64,000 nt of DNA from contig OX291552.1 of NCBI GenBank assembly GCA_946406115.1, positions 496,001-560,000 of the forward strand. Direction: 5' to 3'. Source of the DNA: Apoda limacodes (taxonomy: Eukaryota; Arthropoda; Insecta; Lepidoptera; Limacodidae). Within the stretch, counting starts at the first letter, position 1. The number at the start of each line of letters is the position of its first letter. Made by a program: the position numbers and the translations under genes. Of the stretch, positions 63,993-64,000 are shown piece by piece. The notes beneath the pieces are model-generated. The model saw only the letters and a list, made by a program, of their open reading frames with translations, had not been told where the DNA came from and did no database searches.

Positions 63993-64000
63993 GAGATCAT

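Overview
The window reads as part of a lepidopteran (moth or butterfly) nuclear genome, in a gene-poor block built almost entirely of transposable-element debris. The grounds are repeat families I recognise as typical of Lepidoptera: the LINE whose 3' end carries the 'ataccactaaggtggcaaac' signature, a dispersed repeat ending in the near-palindrome gcgagtccgactcgc, tRNA-derived SINEs, 'gaagtcggtt' and 'agcctatgtc' repeats, and BEL/Pao, CR1/Jockey-like, Helitron, mariner and PIF/Harbinger relics. No host gene, rRNA, functional tRNA or CRISPR array could be supported. Most coding sequence is broken by stops, frameshifts and deletions, so almost every entry is a pseudogene or element fragment. 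Element limits are approximate unless a terminal repeat fixes them. Local labels used below: A, C, D, E = individual LINE lineages; B = the common Jockey/CR1-like LINE; F = the dispersed repeat ending in gcgagtccgactcgc; G = a ~360-bp repeat with a hairpin at each end; H = a fold-back repeat. Layout, 0-13 kb: LINE 3' half (1-1140), a PIF/Harbinger-type MITE with exact TAA target duplication (1705-1924), B fragments, Ty3/gypsy RNase H next to an out-of-order gag piece (4.0-4.6 kb), a 45-bp tandem array (5.1-5.6 kb), a ~440-bp near-perfect palindrome (6.2-6.6 kb), BEL/Pao element 1 on the minus strand (8.5-10.7 kb), a LINE tail and the first G copies. 13-23 kb is a nested stack: a 1.25-kb long-inverted-repeat element sits 15 bp before the start of a Helitron-like gene (14.27 kb). 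That gene is interrupted between 15.9 and 21.1 kb by minus-strand LINE A, which is itself interrupted by a B copy whose 501-codon reverse-transcriptase frame is still open. The Helitron PIF1-type helicase resumes at 21.13 kb, just inside where its Walker A motif should be. 23-41 kb: microsatellite, F fold-back, LINE tails, H fold-backs, a second Helitron helicase C-terminus (28.8-29.4 kb), an internally deleted mariner (29.4-30.2 kb), two copies of LINE C each interrupted by a tRNA-derived SINE, four G copies, and an IS630/Tc1-like transposase relic (40.1-40.7 kb). 41-49 kb: CR1-like LINE D with a GDSL-esterase-like ORF1 piece, followed by a recent head-to-tail duplication of 2.91 kb (42801-45711 and 45712-48628) with a 3-bp junction microhomology. 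49-64 kb: a nearly complete F element, a decayed plus-strand B copy, a LINE whose PQGSVLSP motif has become a four-copy minisatellite, BEL/Pao element 2 whose pol terminus runs into a 27-bp tandem repeat, an F copy split exactly by a G insertion, and BEL/Pao element 3 running off the right edge. I did not find a clear new functional system. The most informative items are the G family with hairpins at both ends, the RT-derived minisatellite, the nested Helitron/LINE stack and the recent tandem duplication.
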